Shown here: one piece after another, positions 22,130-31,802 of the stretch
How the letters are laid out: every line of letters begins with the position of its first letter
Position numbering within the stretch: the first letter of the stretch is position 1
From: Verrucomicrobiales bacterium
GTDB taxonomy: Bacteria; Verrucomicrobiota; Verrucomicrobiia; Verrucomicrobiales; DEV007
Reading direction: 5' to 3'
Length of the DNA stretch: 64,000 nucleotides
Assembly (NCBI GenBank): GCA_016795505.1
Contig: JAEUHH010000016.1
Location: 53,008-117,007, forward strand
Notes under the pieces: generated by a model
Databases searched by the model: none
What the model was told of the DNA's origin: nothing
Seen by the model: the letters and a program-made list of their open reading frames with translations, nothing else
Program-made: the position numbers and the translations under genes

Positions 22130-22263
22130 GCAGCCACTGTGCCAGAATCGGCCGGGAGAAACCACCCGGTTTCGGTTCGCAATCGCGCCAGCCCGCCCTC
22201 CCAAATACCCTCGGCTTTCAGTGGACAGAGGGCCGGCTCGGGTGAATCAAAGTCCGGCCTGCC

Positions 22264-22839
22264 ATGTCCTCCCTCCCGCCCGATCCCTCGCTCTACGATC
22301 ATCTCGACCACGTGCTGGTGGATGAGGACTCGCTGCGCCGACGCATCCGCGAGATGGGGGCACAGATCACCCGTGATTTCGCGGGCCTGCCGCTGACGGT
22401 AGTGACCATCCTGCAGGGCGGCGCGGTTTTCATGGCCGACCTGATCCGCGAGATCCGGTTGCCGTTGAAGCTCGAGTCCATCAGCGTGGCCAGCTACCAC
22501 GGCGGCGTGGAGAGCTGCGGCACCGTGACTTTCCACCAAAGCCGGATGCCCGACCTCGCCGGACGGCATGCCCTGATCCTCGACGACATCCTCGACTCGG
22601 GCCGCACCCTCGACGCCATCCTGCGCCGGCTGCGGGAGGAGACCGAGCCTCTGTCACTCAAGACCTGCGTGCTGTTGTCCAAACAGCTCACCCGCGCGGT
22701 CCCGATCGAGGCCGACTATCGCGGGTTCGACATCGGCGATGAGTTCGTGGTGGGCTATGGACTCGACTACGACGGGGAATACCGCAATCTCCCGGTCGTC
22801 GGCGTGCTAAAGCCCGAGTGGATCCGGCCGTCTCCGTGA
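22264..22839 (+). CDS. hpt: hypoxanthine(-guanine) phosphoribosyltransferase
   Basis: A 191-residue type I phosphoribosyltransferase of purine salvage, joining hypoxanthine or guanine to PRPP in the cytoplasm. The PRPP-binding motif is ALILDDILDSGRTLDAI with the tandem acidic pair, and the GGAVFMADLIREI and ISVASYHGG blocks match hypoxanthine phosphoribosyltransferases. The C-terminal DEFVVGYGLDYDGEYRNLP is diagnostic of this subfamily rather than of xanthine or adenine enzymes. Monocistronic-looking, with its start 134 bp from the divergent DUF1553 gene. Confidence 0.94.
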   Translation: MSSLPPDPSLYDHLDHVLVDEDSLRRRIREMGAQITRDFAGLPLTVVTILQGGAVFMADLIREIRLPLKLESISVASYHGGVESCGTVTFHQSRMPDLAGRHALILDDILDSGRTLDAILRRLREETEPLSLKTCVLLSKQLTRAVPIEADYRGFDIGDEFVVGYGLDYDGEYRNLPVVGVLKPEWIRPSP

Positions 22840-22891
22840 TGGCGCGGCGCATCGGCGCTTTTTCCTGTTGTCCACCGACGGCTTTGCCCGG

Positions 22892-24145
22892 ATGGTTTCT
22901 TCCTGTATGGCAAACGGACTGGGTCTCAGGCATCATCACCGGGAAAATGGCGGGCTGAAAGTGTTGCTCACACTGGCCTGCATCGTCATCGTCATCGCCG
23001 GGCTGCGGCTGGGAGCGGAGCTGTTCGTGCCGGTGGTGCTGGGTCTGTTTCTCGCCATTCTCTCGCTGCCGATGCTGAACTGGCTGATCCGGCTGCGACT
23101 GCCGCGGCCTCTGGCCATCTTTTTCACCGTGGGTTTCGACCTGGCCTTTCTGTCCGGCTTGGTATTCCTCGCCACCTCGGTGATTCCGGAATTTCAGGCC
23201 CGCAGGGCGGACTACGCCAAGGCGCTGCAGGAGCGGGCGGCGAACGCGACGGCAACGATCGACGCCCAACTGGAGAAATTCAGCGGTTTTGTGGACAAAT
23301 TCGGAGTCGATCCCAACGGCGAACCGGAAGACACCGTGCCGGGCAACAAGGTCCCGACGCTCAGCCAGTGGTTCAATGAAAACTGGGACTCGGGCATCAT
23401 CATCGAATGGATCGGCCAGACGGAACTGGTCGGCCGGGTCACGTCGCTGGCCTCGAAGGCGGTCTTTGCGCTGATCATCATGATTTTCCTGCTCTCGGAG
23501 TCGCACCGCTTTTCCCAAAAGCTCCGCGAGGTGATCCGGGTGCGCGGTCCGGACCTGCGTCGCTTTCAGAACTCCTCCCGGGACATCCAGAAATATCTGG
23601 GCATCAAGACGGCCATCAGCGCAGTGACGGGTCTGCTGGCGTGGCTGTCATGCACGGTGATCGGCGTCGATTTCCCGATCCTGTGGGGTCTGGTGGCATT
23701 CCTTTTCAACTTTGTGCCGGCGATCGGCTCCATCGTCGCGGCTTTTCCCCCGGTCATCCTCGCGCTGATCCTGCAGGGCTTCTGGCCGGCGGTGGCCGTC
23801 ATGATCTGCTACCTCGCCATCAATATGGCGCTGGGCAACTTCGTCGAGCCGGTCCTGATGGGTGAGCGCTTTGGCATCGCCACCGTGGTCGTGATCCTGT
23901 CGGTGGTCTTCTGGGGCTTTGTGTGGGGGCCGGTCGGGATGTTCCTCGCCGTGCCACTGACGATGATGGTCAAGGTGATGCTCGACAACAGCCCGGATCT
24001 GCGCTGGATCTCCGTGCTCATCAGCAAGGCCCGGCCGGACGGTCTGCCGCCCCGCCGCCGGGGCGTGCGCCTGGGCGGGGCAACCAAGACTCCGGCTGCT
24101 CCCACGACGCCGATGGGCGGGGAACAGGCTCCGGTGGGCAAGTAA
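22892..24145 (+). CDS. AI-2E family transporter (TqsA/PerM type)
   Basis: A polytopic inner-membrane protein of about 417 residues. Hydrophobic spans occur at the start (VLLTLACIVIVIAGLRLGAELFVPVVLGLFLAILSL), before and after a soluble insert of about 100 residues, and as a C-terminal bundle with the family signature LVAFLFNFVPAIGSIVAAFPPVILAL. Members export autoinducer-2 or act as sodium/proton antiporters; the substrate here is unknown. The start is uncertain: ATG 22892 and ATG 22907 are both possible and neither has a clear ribosome site. Confidence 0.88.
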   Translation: MVSSCMANGLGLRHHHRENGGLKVLLTLACIVIVIAGLRLGAELFVPVVLGLFLAILSLPMLNWLIRLRLPRPLAIFFTVGFDLAFLSGLVFLATSVIPEFQARRADYAKALQERAANATATIDAQLEKFSGFVDKFGVDPNGEPEDTVPGNKVPTLSQWFNENWDSGIIIEWIGQTELVGRVTSLASKAVFALIIMIFLLSESHRFSQKLREVIRVRGPDLRRFQNSSRDIQKYLGIKTAISAVTGLLAWLSCTVIGVDFPILWGLVAFLFNFVPAIGSIVAAFPPVILALILQGFWPAVAVMICYLAINMALGNFVEPVLMGERFGIATVVVILSVVFWGFVWGPVGMFLAVPLTMMVKVMLDNSPDLRWISVLISKARPDGLPPRRRGVRLGGATKTPAAPTTPMGGEQAPVGK

Positions 24146-24151
24146 GTCGCC

Positions 24152-25156
24152 TCAGGGCTTGGCGGCCTCGGCGCGGGCTTTTTCCAGCACTTCGGCCAAG
24201 GTCACCGGGGCTCCGCCGCGGCGCTTGCTCTCGTCGGCGGCCTCCATGAAGGCGAAGATCTCGATCGTGGTCTCGGCCGAAACGGGCGGCTTGCCGGTCT
24301 GGAAAAATTTCACCATCTCAGCCATCAGCTCCGGGTAGGCGCCGCCGGCGGTCTCCTCGATCACGGCTTTGCTGCCGAAGACCTTCACCCCGTAGGCGCC
24401 TTTCGAAGCCCGCAGACCCATCAGGGTGCCCACTTTGCCGCCTTTCCACAGGCCGGTCACGACATCGGTGCCGGGCGTGTAAGTGCGCGAGACGCTCTCG
24501 CAACCGGTGCCCATGACGGTGAAGAGGGCCTCGGTGGGATGGATGCCATACCAGGCAAGGTCGAGATGATGCTCCTCCAGGCTGGCCGGGCCATAGCTCA
24601 GCACGGCGGCGATCTCGCCCACATCGGCGGTGGCCGCCTTCACCACGCCGGAGTGATAGCGCAGGTTCGACGTGCTCCACACCGGCGTGCCGTGCTTTTT
24701 CGCCAGTTCGAAGATCGCGACCACGTCCTTCAGCGAGGCGGCTGCCGGCTTGTCGATGAACGTCGGCTTGCCCGCCACGATTCCCGGCCGGGCCTGCTCC
24801 AGGTGGGGCCGTCCGTCGACGCTCTCCACCATCACGACGTCGACCAGCGGCAGCATGGCCTCGATGCTGTCCAGCATCTTCACGCCGTGCTGCTCGGAGA
24901 GCGTCTTCACATAGCCATCGAGCCGCGATACGCTCGACTCGATGTCCGGGCTGGCCTGGGGCACGGCGGCGACGACGCGCACCGGGTATTTGTTCTCGGG
25001 ATTGTGCAGGATGCCGGTGAAAGCCGCGGCGTGCGAGGTATCCAGACCGATCATGCCCACACGGATCGTCTTCTCCTCGGCGCGGGCCGGTGTGAGAATG
25101 AGGGCGAGGGTCAGTGCCAGCCAGGCGGTGCGATGAAGGGTGCGCGAAGTCGTCAT
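24152..25156 (-). CDS. exported Gfo/Idh/MocA-type oxidoreductase
   Basis: 334 residues with a signal peptide (RTAWLALTLALILTPARA). The NAD-binding half begins IRVGMIGLDTSHAAAF, a variant in which the usual GxGxxG is replaced by GLDTSH, and contains the catalytic-lysine region GKPTFIDKPAA (usually EKP). The second half is the C-terminal dimerisation/substrate domain. The family oxidises or reduces sugars and inositols. Export of a nicotinamide-dependent fold is common in PVC bacteria but its cofactor status is unclear. Ends 6 bp from the convergent AI-2E gene. Confidence 0.85.
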   Translation of the reverse strand: MTTSRTLHRTAWLALTLALILTPARAEEKTIRVGMIGLDTSHAAAFTGILHNPENKYPVRVVAAVPQASPDIESSVSRLDGYVKTLSEQHGVKMLDSIEAMLPLVDVVMVESVDGRPHLEQARPGIVAGKPTFIDKPAAASLKDVVAIFELAKKHGTPVWSTSNLRYHSGVVKAATADVGEIAAVLSYGPASLEEHHLDLAWYGIHPTEALFTVMGTGCESVSRTYTPGTDVVTGLWKGGKVGTLMGLRASKGAYGVKVFGSKAVIEETAGGAYPELMAEMVKFFQTGKPPVSAETTIEIFAFMEAADESKRRGGAPVTLAEVLEKARAEAAKP

Positions 25157-25174
25157 GCGGCAGTTGTAACCCGC

Positions 25175-26188
25175 TCAGGCCTCCTCCGGCGAGTCCGCGA
25201 TGCGGCCATCGCCCCCGGCCGGCCGGCTCCGCCAGATCACGGCCAGGAAGCTGGCAAACAGGCAGTGGCACAGGGCGCTGATCGCACTGGGGACCGGTGC
25301 CAGAGCCGCCTGGGCGAGATCGGGAAACTGCGCCTGAAACTTCGGCGTCGATGCCAGCGCGCTGCCGAGTCCGGAGTTTTGCATCCCCACCTCGATGCTG
25401 ACCGTCCGCGCATCGCGGACCGGCTGCCCCGTCCACCGGGCAAACCAATACCCCATCAAAAAGCCGCCCGCGTGGAGTCCCGCCACCGCCAGCATCAGCA
25501 AGCCGGCATTTTCCCGGATCAGATCCTTCTTCGCGGCGATGATGCCCGCCACGATCAGCACGACGATGACCACGGACAACACCGGCGACCAGGGGGCAAT
25601 GCCCCGCACCAGACCGGGAAGCCAGCGGTTCAGGGCCACGCCGGCGACCACCGGCACCAGCACGACGCCCAGCATGTTGAGAAAGAGATTCCACCGGTCA
25701 ATCTCGACAAAAGCCCCCGCCAGCCAACCCGTCAGCAGCGGCGTCAGACCGATCGCCACGATCGTCGAGACCATGGTCAGCAGCACGCTGAGCGCCAGAT
25801 TTCCCCGTGCCAGATAAGTCACCACATTCGACGCGGTGCCGCCCGGACAGCAGGCGACGAGGATCAGGCCCACCGCCAGTCCCGGCGGCAGCGCAAAGGC
25901 CCGCGCCAACCCCACGCCCAGCAGCGGCATGATGAGGAACTGCGCCAGCACCCCCAGAGCGACCGCGCGCGGCGTCCGCAGCACCGCCGTGAAGTCGTCC
26001 ACTCCGAGAGTCACGCCCATGCCGAACATGATCAGCCCCAATCCCAGGCTGATCAGTGACACGCCGAACAGCTTGTTCTCCGGATTCACGAACCAGACGA
26101 AATGCGCCGGCACCCACCAGGCCCAGACGCAGCCAACCACGGTCCAGAGGGCGAACCAACGGGTGAACATTTCGGCGAATCGATTCAT
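25175..26188 (-). CDS. bile acid:sodium symporter family protein
   Basis: A 337-residue inner-membrane transporter with about nine or ten hydrophobic helices. The family signature is visible in LILVACCPGGTASNVVTYLARGN, which forms one of the crossed discontinuous helices that bind sodium, and in SIEVGMQNSGLGSALA, the second one. Members move bile acids, pyruvate-like or other organic anions with sodium; the bacterial substrate here is unknown. ATG 26188 fits the family start (MNRFAEMFTRW); upstream in-frame residues look non-coding. It is 18 bp upstream of the oxidoreductase gene, same strand, so the two may be cotranscribed. Confidence 0.9.
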   Translation of the reverse strand: MNRFAEMFTRWFALWTVVGCVWAWWVPAHFVWFVNPENKLFGVSLISLGLGLIMFGMGVTLGVDDFTAVLRTPRAVALGVLAQFLIMPLLGVGLARAFALPPGLAVGLILVACCPGGTASNVVTYLARGNLALSVLLTMVSTIVAIGLTPLLTGWLAGAFVEIDRWNLFLNMLGVVLVPVVAGVALNRWLPGLVRGIAPWSPVLSVVIVVLIVAGIIAAKKDLIRENAGLLMLAVAGLHAGGFLMGYWFARWTGQPVRDARTVSIEVGMQNSGLGSALASTPKFQAQFPDLAQAALAPVPSAISALCHCLFASFLAVIWRSRPAGGDGRIADSPEEA

Positions 26189-26332
26189 GACGGATGAGCT
26201 GGCGCCCGCAATCTTGGCGGCATCCCGTCCCTTCGTCGACAGGGATTTTCTCCTTTTCAAACCGTCGATCCGGGCTATCCATTACCCCCCTCATTCACGG
26301 CAATCCCCCCAAACCGAAACACCAGACAATCC

Positions 26333-26758
26333 ATGGCCACCGAACGCTCCCTCATCCTCCTGAAGCCCGACTGCGTGCAGAAAAAACTGTGCGGCGAAGT
26401 GATCAAACGCTTCGAAAACGCCGGCTTCACCATCCGGGGGATCAAGATGTTGCGCCTCACCGATGCCCTGCTGGCGGAGCACTATTCGCACATCGCCGAC
26501 CGGCCGTTTTTCCCCGAGATCGTCGCGTTCATGCAGAGCAGCCCCGTCGTCGGTCTCGTGCTCGAGGGCGAGGGCGTCGTCGGCAAGATCCGCGACATGC
26601 TCGGGCCGACGAATTCCAAGGAAGCCGCCCCCGGCACCATCCGCGGCGACTTCGGTGGCGACATGATGGTCAACGTCTGCCACGCCTCCGACTCCCCCGA
26701 AAACGGCGAGATCGAGGTGAAGCGCTTCTTCGGCGCCGACGAGATTTTTGATTACTGA
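26333..26758 (+). CDS. ndk: nucleoside diphosphate kinase
   Basis: A 141-residue Ndk, which passes the terminal phosphate from ATP to other nucleoside diphosphates through a phosphohistidine. The start TERSLILLKPDCVQKKL and the active-site strand VNVCHASDS with His117 are clear, with the usual S/D residues after it. The length matches the family. It stands alone, divergent from the symporter gene 144 bp away. Confidence 0.96.
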   Translation: MATERSLILLKPDCVQKKLCGEVIKRFENAGFTIRGIKMLRLTDALLAEHYSHIADRPFFPEIVAFMQSSPVVGLVLEGEGVVGKIRDMLGPTNSKEAAPGTIRGDFGGDMMVNVCHASDSPENGEIEVKRFFGADEIFDY

Positions 26759-26950
26759 GAGCCCGCCCGGCGATCTGTCGTCGCGGCATGGAATTTCAGG
26801 CAAAGGGCTTCGGAAAGGCCGCCTCATACAGTCGGGCGTCGCCAACCGGCTTGTCCTCTGCCTGGCAAAACGCTCAGGCCTCGAGACTCACGCCAAACAG
26901 ACTACCCTTCCCTTCCGGGAAAGGGTGGATCCAAGCTGGCTTGGCATCGG

Positions 26951-27742
26951 ATGACGGAATGCTTCCCTTCGCGCCCGGTTGTGATCTACAATCGAGCCGT
27001 GAAGCCGAGCCTCCGCACCCCAATTCCCCGACTGACGGCGCAATTGCTCGTGAAAGGGCTGTTTTTTGCGCTTCCGCCCGGCTTGGTTGCCCAGACCCCA
27101 TCGGTTCCCGCACCGGCTTCCCATCCTGACTGGTTCCGCGAAGCGACTCGGTTGCGTCATGCTGCAACGGCGGGCGACGCGCGCGTCGTGTTCCTCGGCG
27201 ATTCACTCACGGCGTTCTGGCCGAAGCATGGCATCGGCACGTGGCAACTTGATATCGTGCCCCTCCAGCCTCTGAATGCGGGCATTCCGGGAGACCGGGT
27301 GGAAAACGTCCACTTCCGCGCCGGGCAGATGAATATTGGTGAAAACCCGCCCGACCTGGTGGTGATCTGGTGTGGCACCAACAACCTCGGCAAGGATCCG
27401 CCCGATGATCCCATCGCCGTGGCAGATGGCGTCATCTCTTTGACCCGCACGCTGCGCCGCAAATGGCCGGCTGCCCGGTTGCTCGTCCTTTCGATCATTC
27501 CCAGCGGACCTGATCCCGATTCCGCCCTGCGGCGGAGCATCCGAGTCGCCAATGAGCGGCTCCAGAAGGCGGCGAGTGCCCCGGATGCCGATTTCCGGTG
27601 GCTCGACCTTCACGACCACTTCATCCAGCCCGACGGTCGATGGCTTCCCGGCCTGACGCTCGACGGCACCCACCTGACAGCCCGCGGTTACGACGTCCTC
27701 GCCAAACCACTCGTCGAACAAATCACCCGGCTACTCCGATAG
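26951..27742 (+). CDS. SGNH/GDSL-type hydrolase
   Basis: A 263-residue (from ATG 26951) esterase/lipase-like protein with all SGNH blocks: VVFLGDSLTAFW with nucleophile Ser85, the block II glycine in NAGIPGDR, block III WCGTNNL and block V DGTHLTARGY giving the catalytic Asp and His. It resembles platelet-activating-factor acetylhydrolase-like SGNH proteins that remove acetyl groups from lipids or sugars. A GTG at 26999 would start right before a good signal peptide (VKPSLRTPIPRLTAQLLVKGLFFALPPGLVA cut here into two parts), so the true start may be there and the protein is probably exported. Confidence 0.87.
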   Translation: MTECFPSRPVVIYNRAVKPSLRTPIPRLTAQLLVKGLFFALPPGLVAQTPSVPAPASHPDWFREATRLRHAATAGDARVVFLGDSLTAFWPKHGIGTWQLDIVPLQPLNAGIPGDRVENVHFRAGQMNIGENPPDLVVIWCGTNNLGKDPPDDPIAVADGVISLTRTLRRKWPAARLLVLSIIPSGPDPDSALRRSIRVANERLQKAASAPDADFRWLDLHDHFIQPDGRWLPGLTLDGTHLTARGYDVLAKPLVEQITRLLR

Positions 27743-27773
27743 CCGCGCGACTCCCCCGCCTTCCCGACCCACC

Positions 27774-30700
27774 TCACTCGGCACCCAAGCTCATCAGGTA
27801 ACGCACCAGATGCGCCACCTGCCGTTCATCCAGGCCGGCGGTGAGGCCGTCCGGCATCACCGTGCCGCCGGTCTGGACGGTTGCGGCATCGCCGCGCGGG
27901 ATCGTCTTCACCTGCCCCGTCGCCAGATCGCGAATCGCGATGGCTTCGGCCGTTTCCGTCTGCTTGAAGCCGTTCACCACCGTGCCGTCCCGCAGCGTCA
28001 CGCTGGCCGCCTCGTAGCCCTCCTTCACATTCAGGGCGGGCCAGACCACCTCGGTGACGATCAGCTCGGGCGGCAGGCCGCGGGCGATGGCGCTGAGATC
28101 GGGACCGATCTTGCTCTGGGCGGCGCCCGGCAGATGGCAGGCGATGCAGCCGGCCGCCTCGTAGATCTTTTTGCCCTCAGCCGGGTCGCCGAAGGTCCGC
28201 GCCGCCTTGACCAGATTGGCGACATACTCCCGAGTGTAAACGGGCAACGCCGGATTCAGGCCCGCCAGCTTCATGAGCGGGCCGCTCAACGTCGGCTCGG
28301 CTCGTCCGATCTGGTTCAGCGCCTGGAGCGCGTGTTTTGCCGCCGCCGCGGGCAGCACATCGGGCTTTTCCAGGGCGCGAACGAGGCCGGCACGGCCCTC
28401 GGCCTTGGCGAGGAGAGCCGACAGCAGCGGTGCCGCGGCCTTCGGATCGCCAACGGCGCGGAGACTGGCGAGCTGATGGGAGACGGCGGCATCGGGGTCG
28501 AGCACCAGCAGCGCCTCGAAGGCCTGACCGCGCAGTTGGGAACCGGCATCGAAGGCCAGTTCGCGGACGCGGTCGGTGTAGGCTTTTGCCTTCCAGAGCC
28601 CGGACAAGCGCACCGCCTCCCGCTTCACCGCGGGTGCGGCATGGGACCAGAGCGGCTCCAGCAGCGCGGCCGGATCGGGGACGGGCGTCACCTGGATGGC
28701 GGCGAGCAACTCCGGATGCTCCGTCCCCCGCTCCAGCAGCCGGGGCAGATCCTCCGCCGTGGCCGAAGACGCGAGGGCTTTGAGCCAGACCAGTTCGCGC
28801 GCGGGCTCTCCCTGGAACCGCTCGATCTGCCGACGGATCACCGTCCGGATATCTTCCGAGGCGGCGTGGGGACGATAGTTGATCGCGGCACCGCTCAGGT
28901 TCTTGAGATCATCGGGATTGTTTTCGACCCAACTGTTTTGGAGAGCGAACAGGAGGTGCTCATCCGCATCGAAGGCAAAGCCACCCTCCAGCAGCCCCGG
29001 CGCCCAGAGATGATGCATGGCGTGCAGCGTCTTCGTCAGTGCGTGGCGGTGATAGGCGTTGAACTCCCGATCCAGGGCCCGGGCAGCGATGGCAGCCGCG
29101 GCCGGATCGCGGAAATAGCTGGCCGCCACGATGGCCTCGAGACGGACCAACGGATCCGGATCGGCGATCTGCCCCTCGAGCAAGGCAAGCGTGCCGGGCA
29201 TCGCGCCATCGCGTTCCCAGGTTGACAGGGTACGCGTCGCGTAGGCCCGGACTCGCGGATCGGTGGATCGCAGCAGCGCCTTCAGCAGTTCCGGGCGGGG
29301 CGCCTCGTGGGCCTCGTAGAGCGACAGCGCCTGGAGCCGGCGGTATTCGTCCACTTCGTCACCGGTCTTCAGCGTGGCGACCCAGGCATCGAGCGCCGCG
29401 ACGACCTCGCTGGCGGGACGCTCGAAAAGGAGGCGCTTCGCCTGATACGCCGCCCAGCGCTCCCGGCTGTCGAGCTGACCGAGGAGATCAGACAGGGTCG
29501 CATCGGCGAGGGAAGAGGGTTTGATCGTGGGACGCCCCTTCGCCGTGACGCGCCAGACGCGGCCGTGCTCCTTGTCCCGGTCGGGATGCCGGTAGGAGGC
29601 CTGGTAGTGGCCGATGATGGGATTGTACCAGTCCGCCACATACAGCGCCCCGTCCGGTCCGAGGCGGACCTCGATGGGGCGGAAGACGTTGTTTTTCGTC
29701 TCAATCAGGTTGGGCAGCAGCTCCGTCGAGAACAACCCGGTCTTTTCGTCGTAGCGCAGGGCGTGCTGCTCCAGGGTGTTTCCGTAGTAGCCTCCAATGA
29801 TGACGCGGCCCTGCATGTCGTCGGGAAAATGGCTGCTCTCGAGGAACTCCATGCCGACCTGCTTGATCGGCGCGAGACAGAGATTCAGCGCCTGGGCATT
29901 GACCGCGAGATCCGAGCGCACCAGGCCCGGGGTGCTGTAGTAGGCGCCGATGTTGGCCCCACTTTTGTGGAAGGGCTGGCCATGCCGCGTCGTGACGACG
30001 CCCCAGCAGTTCGCACCGGCTGAGGACCAGTGGAAAAACGGATCGAGATGCCCCGTGCGCGGCCGGTAGCGCCAGACGCCGGCGCGGTTCAGCCGTTCCA
30101 CCCCATGAGGCGTCTCGACGCGCGAGTAGATGTGGTGGCCCTGGGTGAACCACAGTTCGCCGCCGAAACCCCAGTTCAGGCAGTTGATCATCTGGTGCGA
30201 ATCCGCCGTGCCAAAGCCGCCGAGGACGATGCGCCGGGAGTCGGCTTTCCCATCACCGTCGGTATCGCGAAAATGAAGCAACTCGGTGCCCTGCGCGACA
30301 TAGAGCCCGCCATCGCCCAGCTCGATGCCGCTCGGCATGAACAGGCCCTCCACAAATTTGTGGAAACGGTCCGCGCGCCCGTCGCCATCGGTGTCCTCGC
30401 AGACCAGCACGTAGTCGTTGGCCTTTTCGCCCGGCTTGATCTGGGGATAGCTCACCGCGCAAGCCACCCAGAGGCGGCCGCGCTCATCCCAGCGCATCTG
30501 GATGGGCTTCACCACGCCGTCCGCCTCGGAGGCGAAGAGTTTGACCGCGAAGCCATCGAGAATCGTAAAACTGGCGAGTTGCTCCTCCGGCGACTGCGGC
30601 TTGGCCGTCGGCGGCTCCACCGGGACGGACGAACGGACGATGATCGGGCTGGTGGCGCTGCCGGACAGGGCGGCCCTGACATTTGCCTCGGCCTGGTCGA

Positions 30701-31652
30701 GCAGCGGCAGAAAGTCCCGCATCTCCTCGGGAAACAGCCTCCGGTCCTGGTCCTTCCAATCGCGGGAATAGGGCACATGGGTGCGGTCGCCGGCGAGAAA
30801 GGACCAGTTCATCGGACGCCAGTAGTCAAACCAGAGGCGCTCCAACTCCATCGCCTCGCCGCGGGCGGATGCCAAGGACTCGTCCGGCTTCGGGCTCATC
30901 CCCAGCCCTTCGAGAATCCGCTCCGCCACGAAGCGATGCCCCTCGCCGCTCAGATGGTAGCCATTTTCCGTGAGACCCGGTCGACTCTCGCCCTCGCGAG
31001 TGAGCGGCACGAACGGGAGCTTCAGCTTCGCCGCCAGATCGCGGATGCCGGCCACGTAGGCGCCCAGATCGGCATTCCGGGCCGCCAAATCGGGGCCGTG
31101 GGAGAGAGGCGAAGCCTCGAACGGAACCGGCTCGACCAGAATCACCCGCCGGGCCACTCCACCCGCGCCACTTCCCGCGAACTCGCCGATCAGGCTTTCG
31201 TAGGCGGCCAGAAAAGCGGGCAGCCCCTGCGGTCCGGCGAGACTCTCCATCTGCCCGAACTGGGCGAGCACCACGGTCGCGCCCGCCTCCTCCAGTTGCT
31301 GACGCCAGTCGCGCTGCTGACGCCAACTCGTCGAGCCGGTCTGCTCCTGCATGCGTTTCTCGGCCTCGCGACGGCGGTCATCGAGCTTTTCGACATCCCC
31401 GCCGTCCCGCCACTGTTCGAAGACCGTGTCCCCCTCCCATCCAAAATTGCGGACCCGCAGCGAGCCCCCCGGAAAGGCGGCGTAGAGCTGCGTCTGGAGA
31501 TAAGGATGAAAACGGGTGCGCTCGACATTCGCCCCTCCCGCGAGGGCGACGACATCGTCGGACCGGATCAGTGGTTCTGCGGCCGAAGATGGGCCGGGAT
31601 GAACCAGCAAAGTCACCACAGCAATGAGTCGGCAGACAGAGAGGGATTTCAC
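27774..31652 (-). CDS. SGNH-like / propeller / HEAT / cytochrome c multidomain protein
   Basis: 1292 residues. Signal peptide (MKSLSVCRLIAVVTLLVHPG); an N-terminal SGNH-hydrolase-like domain of about 260 residues that lacks a clear GDS nucleophile (its start reads DDVVALAGGANVERTR) but keeps GQMESL and GYHLSGEGHRF; the membrane-bound-dehydrogenase propeller ([23 protein letters not shown]); HEAT-like repeats with DPRVRAYATRTLS-type units; and a PVC heme domain with C1169-IA-C1172-H1173 and SKIGPDLSAIARGLP. This is the longest gene of the window. The role is unknown but its build suggests an outer redox complex handling acylated sugars. The DUF1080 gene 150 bp upstream may be in the same transcript. 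Confidence 0.9.
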   Translation of the reverse strand: MKSLSVCRLIAVVTLLVHPGPSSAAEPLIRSDDVVALAGGANVERTRFHPYLQTQLYAAFPGGSLRVRNFGWEGDTVFEQWRDGGDVEKLDDRRREAEKRMQEQTGSTSWRQQRDWRQQLEEAGATVVLAQFGQMESLAGPQGLPAFLAAYESLIGEFAGSGAGGVARRVILVEPVPFEASPLSHGPDLAARNADLGAYVAGIRDLAAKLKLPFVPLTREGESRPGLTENGYHLSGEGHRFVAERILEGLGMSPKPDESLASARGEAMELERLWFDYWRPMNWSFLAGDRTHVPYSRDWKDQDRRLFPEEMRDFLPLLDQAEANVRAALSGSATSPIIVRSSVPVEPPTAKPQSPEEQLASFTILDGFAVKLFASEADGVVKPIQMRWDERGRLWVACAVSYPQIKPGEKANDYVLVCEDTDGDGRADRFHKFVEGLFMPSGIELGDGGLYVAQGTELLHFRDTDGDGKADSRRIVLGGFGTADSHQMINCLNWGFGGELWFTQGHHIYSRVETPHGVERLNRAGVWRYRPRTGHLDPFFHWSSAGANCWGVVTTRHGQPFHKSGANIGAYYSTPGLVRSDLAVNAQALNLCLAPIKQVGMEFLESSHFPDDMQGRVIIGGYYGNTLEQHALRYDEKTGLFSTELLPNLIETKNNVFRPIEVRLGPDGALYVADWYNPIIGHYQASYRHPDRDKEHGRVWRVTAKGRPTIKPSSLADATLSDLLGQLDSRERWAAYQAKRLLFERPASEVVAALDAWVATLKTGDEVDEYRRLQALSLYEAHEAPRPELLKALLRSTDPRVRAYATRTLSTWERDGAMPGTLALLEGQIADPDPLVRLEAIVAASYFRDPAAAAIAARALDREFNAYHRHALTKTLHAMHHLWAPGLLEGGFAFDADEHLLFALQNSWVENNPDDLKNLSGAAINYRPHAASEDIRTVIRRQIERFQGEPARELVWLKALASSATAEDLPRLLERGTEHPELLAAIQVTPVPDPAALLEPLWSHAAPAVKREAVRLSGLWKAKAYTDRVRELAFDAGSQLRGQAFEALLVLDPDAAVSHQLASLRAVGDPKAAAPLLSALLAKAEGRAGLVRALEKPDVLPAAAAKHALQALNQIGRAEPTLSGPLMKLAGLNPALPVYTREYVANLVKAARTFGDPAEGKKIYEAAGCIACHLPGAAQSKIGPDLSAIARGLPPELIVTEVVWPALNVKEGYEAASVTLRDGTVVNGFKQTETAEAIAIRDLATGQVKTIPRGDAATVQTGGTVMPDGLTAGLDERQVAHLVRYLMSLGAE

Positions 31653-31802
31653 GATGGGGGAAGGAAGAGGAAATGGTAGAAAAGGAAAGTGGGAAAGGAC
31701 GGGCAGCCCTGATCGGTGTCGTTACCGGAAGCAGAGTGGGAGCGAGCCTCTCAGCGAGTTCAGCCTCGATGGGACCGGGTCAAACCGACTTCGCGACCGC
31801 CA

